Assembly: GCF_023284025.1 (NCBI RefSeq)
Contig: NZ_JAKIKR010000017.1
Coordinates: 1 to 64,000 of the forward strand
DNA: 64,000 nucleotides
Direction: 5' to 3'
Source of the DNA: Shewanella abyssi
GTDB taxonomy: Bacteria; Pseudomonadota; Gammaproteobacteria; Enterobacterales; Shewanellaceae
Both the position numbers and the translations under genes were made by a program. Positions 27,789-37,353 of this stretch are shown here, in pieces. The first letter of the stretch is position 1, and every line of letters starts with the position of its first letter. The notes beneath the pieces were generated by a model. The model did no database searches and was not told the origin of the DNA. It worked only from the letters and a program-made list of their open reading frames with translations.

Positions 27789-30020
27789 ATGATGAAATTT
27801 TTCAATTTAAGCGCGACTTCAAAAGCGCTACTAGCAGCAGGCGTGCTTTCACTAGCCGTTTCTGGTTGTGGTGGCGATGATGGTAAAAATGGCGAAGATG
27901 GTAAGCCTGGTGTTGTTGGTGTTAGCATCGACGCAGCAAAAAGTGTAAATGCTGTCTTCACTAATGCAACTGTAGAAGCTGGTGTCGTAACAGTAGACTT
28001 CAAACTTCAAAATGACAACGGTGTCGCTGTTCTTGACTTAACCAAAGACCACGACCTACGTTTTGGTATTGCTCAATTAGCTCAAGAAACTCGTATTTTT
28101 GGCGAAAGTGATGAAGCTGTTGAATTTGATCGTGGTTTTCAATGGCAAGCATATATAAATGCAGAAAAAACACCTAACCCGGATTGGGTTCCTGAAGGTG
28201 AGTCAGATATCACCCCTTCAAACCAATTCCAAGCAAACGTAGAAGCAGCATCTAGCTGTGAAACTTGCTTCGTTGATAATGGCGATGGCAGTTACACATA
28301 TAGCTTCCAACAAAATATTGCTGATGTAACCACACCAATCGCTGTTGCTTACAATGCTGAAAACACGCAACGTGCAACGGTAGAATTAAAGCTATCAGGC
28401 TTTGCAGCCAATGCCCACTTCGACTGGCAGCCATCAACAGGCATGACTGATGGGATTCAAACTCGTAATGTTGTTTCAATTGAAACCTGTTACACCTGCC
28501 ATCAGCCTGAAAGTTTAGAACTTCATGGCGGTCGTCGTATTGATTTAGAAAACTGTGCATCTTGCCATACAGCAACTTCAGGTGACCCTGAAAGCGGCAA
28601 CAGTGTCGACTTTACTTATATGATCCATGCTATTCATAAAGGTAACGCACGTACAACTTATGCTCCTGACGCTCCAGAAGCCGATGATAATGGCAATATC
28701 CCTGCGCCATATAAAGTGATTGGTTACGGTGGTGGCGTTCACGATTATGGCAAAGTAATGTTCCCTCAGGGACCAGCTGCTGACTGTACTTCTTGTCATG
28801 TGACTGGCGACAATGCACCAGCTAATGCAGACTTGTTCCTGGCAAATCAAAGCAATACTGCTTGTATCGCTTGTCATACTACAATGCCAAAAGCGTATCA
28901 CGACCCAAGTAATGAAAACTGTATGTCATGCCATATCGAAGAGGGCTATGCACGTAGTGCTAAAGAAGCTCATGGCGATATCATGAAAGCCTACAATGAA
29001 ACCCAAGAGATGAGTGTAAAGTTCTCTGATATTGGTGTTGATACTGATGGTAAATTCACAACCACGGTTCAAGTATTAGGTACTGATGGTCAGGCATTAT
29101 CCGCTGAATTTGTAGATACAGGTTCTCGCATTGTTATGGCGTGGGATAGTGATAAAGACTTCCCATCATATACTGATGCGTCATATAGCAAACGCCGTAT
29201 GAAACTAAGTGAAGGCACTTATGATGCTGCAGCAAATACTTGGGTAATGACCTTTACAGGTTTCAATCTACCTAATGACGCTAACGGTAAAACTTTCGAA
29301 CTTTGGTCTGCGCTTAAAATCTGTTACAACAACGGTGGCTATGGCCGTCCTGTTGTTGAGATGACAGATTGTACAACTGAAGGTGTTCGCAAGGTTGAAG
29401 TTAAAGATGCACCTTTCCATTTTGTTTGGAAAAACTCATCAGCAGATCTTGAAACAACAGTAGAAATGCGCCGTGATATTATCGATGCAACTAAGTGTCA
29501 GGGCTGTCACAACCAAGAGATCTACCATTATGACAATGGTGTTAATTGCCAAACTTGTCACACCTCTGATAAATCTGTTAAAGAGTCAGTAAGAAATTCT
29601 GGTGAATATGACAAACCTACCAGCTTTGCTTATAAAGCTCACCATGCAGATGGTCACTACCTTAAGTATGCAGGTCTTGGTTCTCAAACAGTTATGAAGA
29701 CAGACTGCTTGACTTGCCACACTGCTGAAGACAGCAAAAATGATATTGAAAATGGTATCACGTTAGGTCGTTCTCCAGAGCGTGTATGGAACTACCCAAA
29801 TCTGGATACTAAAGATAAAGCCGGTATTTGGGTTTCTTCAGATGCAGGGACGTGCTTAAGCTGTCACCAGAAGTATCTAAGTGAAGCTGGTAATTCTCAT
29901 ATCGAAACAAACGGTGGTATCTTGGATGGTACAGATTCCGCAGATGTTCTTAGTAGAGCAAAAGAAGCTTGTGCTACTTGCCACTCTCCAGAGCAAATTA
30001 TGGAACTACACGGTCACTAA
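27789..30020 (+). CDS. omcA: surface decaheme lipoprotein OmcA
   Basis: A 743-residue outer-membrane cytochrome, clearly OmcA: the GKPGVVGVS linker after lipobox VSGC, the HDLRFGIAQL and GYQWQAYIN-type regions, RNVVSIETCYTCHQPE, and the C-terminal WVSSDAGTCLSCHQKY. Ten CxxCH sites are present. An extra CETCF (no His) precedes the first heme, as in other OmcA proteins. An ATG frame extends back to 27714, but GCAGGGA sits just before the ATGATG at 27789, where the signal peptide starts. Own promoter region and terminator. It reduces metal oxides and flavins at the cell surface together with MtrC. Confidence 0.95.
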   Translation: MMKFFNLSATSKALLAAGVLSLAVSGCGGDDGKNGEDGKPGVVGVSIDAAKSVNAVFTNATVEAGVVTVDFKLQNDNGVAVLDLTKDHDLRFGIAQLAQETRIFGESDEAVEFDRGFQWQAYINAEKTPNPDWVPEGESDITPSNQFQANVEAASSCETCFVDNGDGSYTYSFQQNIADVTTPIAVAYNAENTQRATVELKLSGFAANAHFDWQPSTGMTDGIQTRNVVSIETCYTCHQPESLELHGGRRIDLENCASCHTATSGDPESGNSVDFTYMIHAIHKGNARTTYAPDAPEADDNGNIPAPYKVIGYGGGVHDYGKVMFPQGPAADCTSCHVTGDNAPANADLFLANQSNTACIACHTTMPKAYHDPSNENCMSCHIEEGYARSAKEAHGDIMKAYNETQEMSVKFSDIGVDTDGKFTTTVQVLGTDGQALSAEFVDTGSRIVMAWDSDKDFPSYTDASYSKRRMKLSEGTYDAAANTWVMTFTGFNLPNDANGKTFELWSALKICYNNGGYGRPVVEMTDCTTEGVRKVEVKDAPFHFVWKNSSADLETTVEMRRDIIDATKCQGCHNQEIYHYDNGVNCQTCHTSDKSVKESVRNSGEYDKPTSFAYKAHHADGHYLKYAGLGSQTVMKTDCLTCHTAEDSKNDIENGITLGRSPERVWNYPNLDTKDKAGIWVSSDAGTCLSCHQKYLSEAGNSHIETNGGILDGTDSADVLSRAKEACATCHSPEQIMELHGH

Positions 30021-30038
30021 TACAGTCATCATGTAACT

Positions 30039-30066
30039 AAAAAGGGAGGCTTAGCCTCCCTTTTTT
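30039..30066 (+). terminator. terminator of omcA
   Basis: AAAGGGAGGC/GCCTCCCTTT stem with a 3-nt loop and a T-run, 19 bp after the omcA stop. Confidence 0.92.
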
Positions 30067-30361
30067 AATGAGAGTTATTCTCAACTAATAAAGACTAACT
30101 TTGTTACATATTTCGTCTATTTAGGCCTCTTTTTTTGATCTGTATTCATGTTTATCAGCCCTCGCTAATACCTCTTTAGAAATAGAAAGATCCGCGTCAC
30201 ACATTAGCACCTGCTATGCTGATTTTCGCCCTGCATTACGTTAGCCTTTCGTTGGGGAATCTTATTTCCAGCATTGACTTAAGCGGCAATTAAAAAATTA
30301 CAGTCGGTCTACTTAATCGGGCCACACGTTTAAGACAGTGCCAAACCTATGCAGGGAAAAA

Positions 30362-32422
30362 ATGATGAACGTAAAAAAATCTAAAATTGCGCTGCTCTTG
30401 GCAGCAAGCGCCGTATCAATGGCCCTAACCGGCTGTGGTGGCGACGATGGTACTGACGGAAATCCTGGCAACCCAGGTGGACCGGCTGCAGATTACATCA
30501 ACACGCTAAACCTAAAAGTAACAGATGTGACATATGACAACGGTCAACCAACCGTTAACGTATTCGCCACTAACGAAGAAGACCTACCTATCATTGGTCT
30601 ACAAGATCTCACTCTAACTGCTGCCCAGTTAGCGCCTCAAGGTGCTACGGGTGCAGGTAACAGCGCACAGTGGACACGTACCGCAAGGCTCAAAGGCGCT
30701 GATAAATATACCGATAATAAAGATGGTTCATATACCTTCACTTTCGAATTAGATGAATACAACGCTGATATGACCCAGCGTTTTAATGTACACGCTGGCG
30801 GTGCTGATTCGACACTTGCCGATGGCACAACCTCAGTCCCTCGCCGTGAAATCGTTGCCGACTTTGATGGCCAAGGTTTTGAGGCTAAATACACCAAGAA
30901 CATCGTGTCTCACGAAACCTGTACAAATTGTCATGCAGAAGGTGAGCCCCTCACTACGCGTCACAGTGATTATTACACTCTAGAGACTTGTGCCACTTGT
31001 CACACCTCTAAGTATGGTGAATCTCAGTGGAACCACCTCATCCACAATATTCATAACACTGCGAAGACATTCGAAGATAAGTACGATAAAGAATATACCG
31101 GCGAGGCTGCTGAGCACCTAATTCAAAATAACTGTAAGTCTTGCCACGTTGAGCCAGAAGCTGACAGCGGTGAGCTAACAGAGTGGGGCAACTGGTCACG
31201 TATTCCGACCATGGAAACCTGTACTAGTTGTCACGTAGACATCGATTTTGTCGCAGGTCAAGGTCACTCTCAACAGGCTGACAACTCAAACTGTGTTGCT
31301 TGTCATAATGCCAGCTGGACTGAAGAGCTACACACTGGCAGCTTCGGTGCCACCAAAGCATTGATTGACACTTACGGCATGAATACTACTTTAGCCGTTA
31401 ATGCTGATCTGACTGCAACCGTCACGGTAGCAATCGTTGATGCAAATGGCGAAGCGGTTAATGCATCTACTTTAGTACCTCAAATCCAGCGCGTTGAAGC
31501 GACCACTACCGTTGGTCCAAACAATGTGCAAGGCGGTTATTACGGTCACGATAGCCTAAACCTAGTGTTAAACGGTGAGCTTAACGAAGCAGCGACAATT
31601 ACCGAAGAAGGTAATATTAGCTACACAACTCAAGTACTAGCCTTCCCCGCTGATGTTGCTGCGGGTGCCGATGCTGATACAGCGTTCACCTTTACAGGTT
31701 TAGCACTTTGTTCTGAAAGTGGTGAGTTTGTTAACTGTGACACTGTTGCTGTAGATGAGAACTTCGAAAAAAATGACGACGGTGAAATTACTGGTCTAAA
31801 AGCTGATTTCTACACAGGTATGAAAGCAGACCTTGCTTTCGCGACATTGTCTGGTGAAGCCGCTAGCATGCGTCATGTTGACTCAGTTAACTTCAGCGCA
31901 TGTACTACATGTCATAGCGCCGAGTTCCAAGTGCACAAAGGCACACATCACCCAGGTTTCGTTATGTCTGAGCAGCTATCCCATAGCACTGACGCTAACG
32001 ACCAACCCATTGTTGGTGTAGATGCTTGTGTGGCTTGTCATACGCCAGACGGCACATATGCGGGTGGCACAAACAAAGGTGCACTAGAGATGAAACTCCA
32101 CGTGGTTCATGGAGCACAACAAGTCATCAATGACTGTACTCAGTGCCACACTGGTCTTAATCTTGAAGCCTTTAAAGTGAAAAGTGCGTTTGCAACTAAA
32201 GTAGTGGACGCTTACACACCAAGTCAGAAGAGCTTATACACAACACCTATTGCAGCAACGTGTACGTCTTGTCACACCGCAGAAAGCACAATGACCCATG
32301 CAGCTGGTCAAGGTGCTCTCTTCAATGTTGATAAAGATGTTGCTAATGACGCCGCGCAACTAGAAACGTGTTTCTACTGCCACGCGCCAACACCTGCGGA
32401 TCACACTGCGGTTAAGATGTAA
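30362..32422 (+). CDS. mtrC: surface decaheme lipoprotein MtrC
   Basis: A 686-residue outer-membrane cytochrome. Hallmarks of MtrC are NVKKSKIALLLAASA at the start, VTVFATNE-like text, QFNV-type beta domain, NIVSHETCTNCH, WSRIPTMETCTSCHVDIDF and the end ETCFYCHAPT...KM. Ten CxxCH sites in two pentaheme groups. The start at 30362 (after GCAGGGA) is preferred over 30338. It receives electrons from MtrA inside MtrB and delivers them to minerals, electrodes or OmcA. It heads the mtrCAB transcript; a 341-bp gap lies before it. Confidence 0.95.
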   Translation: MMNVKKSKIALLLAASAVSMALTGCGGDDGTDGNPGNPGGPAADYINTLNLKVTDVTYDNGQPTVNVFATNEEDLPIIGLQDLTLTAAQLAPQGATGAGNSAQWTRTARLKGADKYTDNKDGSYTFTFELDEYNADMTQRFNVHAGGADSTLADGTTSVPRREIVADFDGQGFEAKYTKNIVSHETCTNCHAEGEPLTTRHSDYYTLETCATCHTSKYGESQWNHLIHNIHNTAKTFEDKYDKEYTGEAAEHLIQNNCKSCHVEPEADSGELTEWGNWSRIPTMETCTSCHVDIDFVAGQGHSQQADNSNCVACHNASWTEELHTGSFGATKALIDTYGMNTTLAVNADLTATVTVAIVDANGEAVNASTLVPQIQRVEATTTVGPNNVQGGYYGHDSLNLVLNGELNEAATITEEGNISYTTQVLAFPADVAAGADADTAFTFTGLALCSESGEFVNCDTVAVDENFEKNDDGEITGLKADFYTGMKADLAFATLSGEAASMRHVDSVNFSACTTCHSAEFQVHKGTHHPGFVMSEQLSHSTDANDQPIVGVDACVACHTPDGTYAGGTNKGALEMKLHVVHGAQQVINDCTQCHTGLNLEAFKVKSAFATKVVDAYTPSQKSLYTTPIAATCTSCHTAESTMTHAAGQGALFNVDKDVANDAAQLETCFYCHAPTPADHTAVKM

Positions 32423-32439
32423 TTTGCGTAATTCTTTTC

Positions 32440-32489
32440 AATGACTTAAGTCATTAAGAGTGTTGAAAAAAGGGGGAGTCCTCTCCCCC
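32440..32489. promoter_or_regulatory. palindrome plus hairpin between mtrC and mtrA
   Basis: A 16-bp perfect palindrome (AATGACTTAAGTCATT, 32440-32455) is followed by a G-rich hairpin (GGGGGAG, 32472-32478; CTCCCCC, 32483-32489) with no T-run. The hairpin is likely an mRNA processing or stabilising element that sets MtrC versus MtrA/MtrB levels; the palindrome may bind a regulator. Confidence 0.5.
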
Positions 32490-32526
32490 GCTTTCACAAA
32501 ATTTGTGCAAATTTAGGAAATCGATT

Positions 32527-33516
32527 ATGAAGATCACCAACAAACTAAAAACCTTACTTCCAGCGCTATTAGCATCGGCAGTACTTTCACTTGGCTTTGC
32601 TAACACAGCAATCGCGTCAAAGTGGGATGCATCGATGAGCCCTGATGAAGTAGAAGCAACACTAGACAAGAAATTTGCCGAAGGTAAATACTCGCCTAAA
32701 GGCGCCGACTCTTGCCTTATGTGTCACAAGAAATCTGAAAAAGTAATGGCCATCTTTAACGGTGTTCATGGTTCTGTCGACTCAAGCAAGAGCCCAATGG
32801 CTGGCCTTCAATGCGAAGCCTGTCATGGCCCTATGGGTAAACATAACCGTGGCGGCAAAGAGCCGATGATCGCTTTTGGTCCAGACTCTACCTTAGTTGC
32901 TGAAAAGCAAAACAGTGTTTGTATGAGTTGTCACAAAGATGACAAGCGTATGGATTGGAATGGTGGACACCATGACAATGCAGATATTGCTTGTGCCTCT
33001 TGTCACTCAATTCATGCCGCCAAAGATCCAGTGTTATCAAAAAATACTGAGTTGGAAGTGTGTACTAGCTGTCATACCAAGCAAAAAGCTGACATGAACA
33101 AACGCTCAAGCCACCCAATGAAATGGGCACAAATGGTCTGTAGCGATTGCCATAACCCACACGGAACAATGAGCGATTCAGATCTTGTTAAGCCTAGCGT
33201 TAACGATACCTGTTACTCATGCCACGCAGAGAAACGTGGCCCAAAATTGTGGGAGCATGCACCCGTCACTGAGAATTGTGTTTCTTGTCACAACCCTCAC
33301 GGCAGCGTAAATGAAAGCATGCTAAAAACTCGTGCTCCGCAACTATGTCAACAATGTCATGCAAGCGATGGCCATGCGAGCAATGCTTACATGGGCAATA
33401 CCGGACAAGGTTCAAGTGTCGGCGACAATGCCTTTACCGGCGGTCGTAGCTGTCTAAACTGTCATAACCAGATCCATGGTTCAAACCATCCATCTGGCAA
33501 GCTGTTCCAGCGCTAA
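32527..33516 (+). CDS. mtrA: periplasmic decaheme cytochrome c MtrA
   Basis: A 329-residue cytochrome with a signal peptide (cleavage near AIASKWD) and ten CxxCH sites (CLMCH to CLNCH). It takes electrons from periplasmic carriers and, as a wire inside the MtrB barrel, passes them to MtrC. The ATG at 32527 follows TAGGA; an upstream in-frame ATG at 32503 lies in the hairpin zone and adds residues not typical of a signal peptide. 13 bp before mtrB. Confidence 0.96.
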   Translation: MKITNKLKTLLPALLASAVLSLGFANTAIASKWDASMSPDEVEATLDKKFAEGKYSPKGADSCLMCHKKSEKVMAIFNGVHGSVDSSKSPMAGLQCEACHGPMGKHNRGGKEPMIAFGPDSTLVAEKQNSVCMSCHKDDKRMDWNGGHHDNADIACASCHSIHAAKDPVLSKNTELEVCTSCHTKQKADMNKRSSHPMKWAQMVCSDCHNPHGTMSDSDLVKPSVNDTCYSCHAEKRGPKLWEHAPVTENCVSCHNPHGSVNESMLKTRAPQLCQQCHASDGHASNAYMGNTGQGSSVGDNAFTGGRSCLNCHNQIHGSNHPSGKLFQR

Positions 33517-33529
33517 CGGAGACGAGAAG

Positions 33530-35644
33530 ATGAAATTCAAATTAAATTTGGTCACGCTCGCCCTGCTTGCAAGTGCCGGTGCCATTGCACCAGGCGCCGC
33601 GCTAGCTGACGGTTACGGCGTACAAAATGCGAATACCGACAAAGTTAAGTTCGAAAAATGGGCTTGTAAGCGCTGTACTGTAGAAACAGGTTACAGCGGC
33701 AGCATCGGCGTGGGTGTTGGTTACAACGACAGCGACGATATTCATTCAGCAAATGCGTTTGCCGCTGAAGATGAGTTTGCAGCTAAAATTGATGCCGACC
33801 TTAAATACTCAGGTAAAAGCGGTTATCAAGCCTCTATCGAAGCTGACAATTTAGGCATGGAAAATAGCCGAGCTGATATCAATGTCGGCAAAGCAGGTCA
33901 ATACAATCTAAACCTAAATTATCGCCAAATTGCGACTTATAAAACTGATAGTGCCATGAGCCCTTACCAGGGAGTAGGCAGTGATAACCTGACTCTCGCT
34001 AGTGACTGGGTTCATGCTGGTAGCACGACAGACATGACCAACTTAAACTCAAGCCTTAATCCGCTTGAGCTATCGCTAAAGCGTAAAAGAGCTGGATTAG
34101 GTCTTGATTACTCGTTTAACAATCAGCAAGGTGAGTCTTTATGGAGCACCTACATCAATTACATGCGTGAAGATAAGACTGGTGTTAAGCAAGCCTCCGG
34201 CAGCTTCTCTAACCAGTCGATGATGATTGCTGAACCTGTTGATTACACAACCGATACCCTTGAAGCTGGTATTCGTATTGGCGGTGATAATTGGTTTACA
34301 GCGCTAAATTATAACGGCTCAATCTTTAAGAATGAGTACAGCGAACTGTCTTATGATAATGCCTTTAGCCCAACGTTTGGCGCACAAACAACGGGTTATA
34401 TGTCGCTTGATCCAGATAACGAAGCACACACAGTGTCGTTAATGGGCCAATATGTGGCAGGTAAAACCATCATGAATGGCCGTGTTCATTATGGTCAAAT
34501 GACACAAGACCAAGACTACAGCACCTCAGGCTATGGCTATCAAATGCCAGCTGAGTCGCTCGATGGCAAAGTTGAAACCACAGGCGTGACTCTTAAAGTT
34601 GTGTCACGTATTAATCGTCAGCTGCGTTTAAAAGCCAGCTACGATTATAACGACCGTGACAACAAAACCAACATTGAAGAGTGGACGCAGATCAGCATCG
34701 ACTCAACAACAGGTCAAGCGGCTTACAACACGCCTTACGATATCACCACCAATAAAGCTAAGTTAGCTGCAGACTATCGTCTGGCACGTGGCCATAGACT
34801 TGAAGGTGGCTTTGATTACCGTAAAGACGAGCGTAGCTACCAAGACCGCGAAACCACCGAAGAAAGCACTGTATGGGCTAAGTACCGAGTCAGCGCATTT
34901 GATAAGTGGGATATGTGGGTTAAAGGGAGTTATGGCGACCGTGATGGTTCTGAGTATCAAGCATCAGAGTGGACTTCAAGTGAGTCAAACGACTTGCTAC
35001 GTAAGTACAATCTAGCCGATAGAAAGCGTACTCAAGTTGAAGCCCGTGTTACACATAGCCCAACTGATGCGCTTACCATCGACTTTGGTGCGCGTTACGC
35101 ACTTGACGATTACAGCGACACACAGATTGGTCTAACTGAATCGAAAGATTTAAGTTACGATGCAAGTGTCAGCTATTTACTGACTGAAGACATGACATTG
35201 ACAGCGTTTTACAACCGTCAAAACATCGATTCAGATCAAGCGGGTAGCACCAACTTTTCAACGCCTAACTGGTTTGGCGTTGTTGAAGATCAAGTCGATG
35301 TGGTTGGCGCAGGTTATAGCTACAACAATCTAATGGAAAAGAAACTGCGTTTAGGTGTTGATTACACTTATTCAGATTCGAGTAGTACCACCCAAGTTAC
35401 CCAAGGTGTCACGGGTGATTACGGCGATTACTATGCCAAAGTCCATAACGTTAATGTTTACGCTTTATACCGTGCAACAGACAAAATGGATGTCCGTATA
35501 GACTACAAGATGGAAAACTACAAAGATAACGACGCTGGCAATGATATTGCTCCAGACGGGATCTGGAACGTATTAAGTTTTGGCAGCAACAGCCACGACT
35601 ATAATGCGCACCTCATCATGCTTAGCATGAGCTACCGTCTATAG
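33530..35644 (+). CDS. mtrB: outer-membrane porin MtrB
   Basis: A 704-residue beta-barrel that holds MtrA and positions MtrC. The signal peptide ends at ALADGYGV, with the CxxC pair WACKRC just downstream (required for MtrB function in S. oneidensis). The barrel ends in HLIMLSMSYRL. The ATG at 33530 has GGAGACG before it; the longer frame from 33476 overlaps mtrA and is rejected. A terminator follows. Confidence 0.95.
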   Translation: MKFKLNLVTLALLASAGAIAPGAALADGYGVQNANTDKVKFEKWACKRCTVETGYSGSIGVGVGYNDSDDIHSANAFAAEDEFAAKIDADLKYSGKSGYQASIEADNLGMENSRADINVGKAGQYNLNLNYRQIATYKTDSAMSPYQGVGSDNLTLASDWVHAGSTTDMTNLNSSLNPLELSLKRKRAGLGLDYSFNNQQGESLWSTYINYMREDKTGVKQASGSFSNQSMMIAEPVDYTTDTLEAGIRIGGDNWFTALNYNGSIFKNEYSELSYDNAFSPTFGAQTTGYMSLDPDNEAHTVSLMGQYVAGKTIMNGRVHYGQMTQDQDYSTSGYGYQMPAESLDGKVETTGVTLKVVSRINRQLRLKASYDYNDRDNKTNIEEWTQISIDSTTGQAAYNTPYDITTNKAKLAADYRLARGHRLEGGFDYRKDERSYQDRETTEESTVWAKYRVSAFDKWDMWVKGSYGDRDGSEYQASEWTSSESNDLLRKYNLADRKRTQVEARVTHSPTDALTIDFGARYALDDYSDTQIGLTESKDLSYDASVSYLLTEDMTLTAFYNRQNIDSDQAGSTNFSTPNWFGVVEDQVDVVGAGYSYNNLMEKKLRLGVDYTYSDSSSTTQVTQGVTGDYGDYYAKVHNVNVYALYRATDKMDVRIDYKMENYKDNDAGNDIAPDGIWNVLSFGSNSHDYNAHLIMLSMSYRL

Positions 35645-35770
35645 TCATGGTTTGACTAGGTTATAGAATGGCTTAAGCAGGCAAATCTATAACCTACTCA
35701 TGGTGGCTTTACATTGCAGAGAATGAGCTAAAAATTAGATAAAACAAGGCTTAGCGTCATTTAATACTAA

Positions 35771-35793
35771 AAACCCGCGACTGCGGGTTTTTT
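35771..35793 (+). terminator. terminator of mtrCAB
   Basis: AAACCCGC/GCGGGTTT stem, 4-nt loop, T-run. It lies about 130 bp after the mtrB stop. Confidence 0.88.
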
Positions 35794-35966
35794 AATTTCA
35801 ATAGCCAAACCCTCAGGTTTTCAGTCATTCTCGATAACGCGACACTTTATTTTTAAGACTCAGATCTAAATCCTACTATTTAGTCCGTTTTCATGTTGCA
35901 GTTAGGCTCACTTTAGGCGATTGTACCCTTATATTCTCAATGACTAATCCTGCCAATGGATCTTTA

Positions 35967-36551
35967 ATGAATCGTACTCAAAATCGCTTCAAAGCAACGT
36001 TATGCCTGTTATTTTCCAGTGTTCTCGCGCCAATGCCTGCTTTCGCGTTTCAATCCGACACCACCAATATATTGATGCTGGCAATCTCCCTTGGCGGCTT
36101 CTGCTTTTTTAACCTGCTATTGACTGGCCTGTTCTATTTCACCGGTAAATACCAAAGCAAACGTTTTGCTAAAATACATACGCTGATATCCCTTATACCT
36201 GCGCTATTGACGTTTATAATGGCGATGATTTACATCGAAGGCGTCGGCGCTATTTCACTCAACATTGGCGTCATTATCGTCAGTATTGCATTGAGCTTGC
36301 TGCCAATACAGTTGAGCCATAGTGCTAAAGCTCCGACCGAGAATACGCCATTAATTCTCGCACAAGTCGCATTACTGTTTATGGTCGTTGGCTATTACAC
36401 AGCACCACTGACAATATTTGCCATTGCCATCGCCCATGTGGCAGCCTCAGGTCGCAGCTCGCTTGGTGTCAAACTGCTTAGCTACGCTACACTCATCACA
36501 GGTTATAGCTACTTAGGATATTGGGCATATCAAATTACGCTACACAGTTAA
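35967..36551 (+). CDS. hypothetical inner-membrane protein
   Basis: About 194 residues with an N-terminal signal-like segment and five further hydrophobic segments (around 30-50, 65-85, 92-110, 125-145, 160-185). No family recognised. The ATG at 35967 has a GGA before it; the ATG at 35940 has none. 26 bp before the glycosylase gene, so probably co-transcribed with it. Confidence 0.65.
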   Translation: MNRTQNRFKATLCLLFSSVLAPMPAFAFQSDTTNILMLAISLGGFCFFNLLLTGLFYFTGKYQSKRFAKIHTLISLIPALLTFIMAMIYIEGVGAISLNIGVIIVSIALSLLPIQLSHSAKAPTENTPLILAQVALLFMVVGYYTAPLTIFAIAIAHVAASGRSSLGVKLLSYATLITGYSYLGYWAYQITLHS

Positions 36552-36577
36552 CTGAGCGTTATTGAGTTGCTCCTCTT

Positions 36578-37189
36578 ATGCGAATAAACGCCAATCTTAA
36601 CAATTTGCTTGGTCAAGTTAAGCAATGTCAGCTTTGTGCCAAGCATTTACCGTTTGCGCCAAAGCCCATTGTGCAACTGGCCAGTAATGCCAAAATTCTG
36701 ATTGCAGGCCAAGCGCCTGGGCAAAAGACTCATCATCAAGGCCGTCCTTTCGATGATGCTAGCGGTCAAAGGTTGAGAGAGTGGCTAGGTGTGACTGATG
36801 ATGAATTTTATGATCCAGAGTTGTTCGCGATTCTGCCGATGGGATTTTGCTTTCCAGGCAGTTACGCAGCAACTGATAAGAAAAGTGGCGACAAGCCGCC
36901 TCGCCCCGAGTGCGCGGCTAAATGGCGACAGGAGATTCTTAACCAATTAAACCAAGTAGAATTAACCTTACTCGTCGGTAAATACGCGATAGAGTGGCAT
37001 TTACAGCAGAAATTGACCGTGACTCAGGCCATCGAAAATTGGCAAACATTGTGGCCACACACCTTAGTGATGCCTCACCCGAGCCCGAGAAATAATATTT
37101 GGCTTAAGCGCAACCCGCTATTTGAGCAGCAGATCATTCCCAAATTACAACAGCGCGTAACAGCGATAATCACTGCCGTGCAGCTCTAA
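36578..37189 (+). CDS. uracil-DNA glycosylase family protein
   Basis: A 203-residue protein with the UDG-superfamily fold: GQAPGQKTHHQGRPFDD (substrate-binding loop) and MPHPSPRNNIW (the His-containing C-terminal motif). CQLCAK near residue 19 gives only part of the Cys set of iron-sulfur UDGs. It would act in base excision repair or on a related substrate. The exact UDG family is not assigned. Confidence 0.8.
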   Translation: MRINANLNNLLGQVKQCQLCAKHLPFAPKPIVQLASNAKILIAGQAPGQKTHHQGRPFDDASGQRLREWLGVTDDEFYDPELFAILPMGFCFPGSYAATDKKSGDKPPRPECAAKWRQEILNQLNQVELTLLVGKYAIEWHLQQKLTVTQAIENWQTLWPHTLVMPHPSPRNNIWLKRNPLFEQQIIPKLQQRVTAIITAVQL

Positions 37190-37231
37190 GGAATTAACTT
37201 TGATTGCAACGTTGGTAGAAGCTCCCAGTAT

Positions 37232-37264
37232 AAAAAAACCTCAAGCCGAGTATCAGCTTGAGGG
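37232..37264 (-). terminator. terminator of the TonB-receptor gene
   Basis: CCTCAAGC (37239-37246) pairs with GCTTGAGG (37257-37264); on the minus strand the stem ends in a run of seven T. Confidence 0.85.
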
Positions 37265-37353
37265 GGTAAGGAAAAGAATGGCAAGGGAAATTAAACCAAT
37301 CAGTCCATTAAAAAGAGTGACGAAAAACACGCCACTCTATTGTTTATAACGAG

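Noticed and set aside
30135..30148. TTGATCTGTATTCA as an EtrA site before mtrC
   Set aside because: The second half-site has two mismatches in five; too weak to list as a feature.
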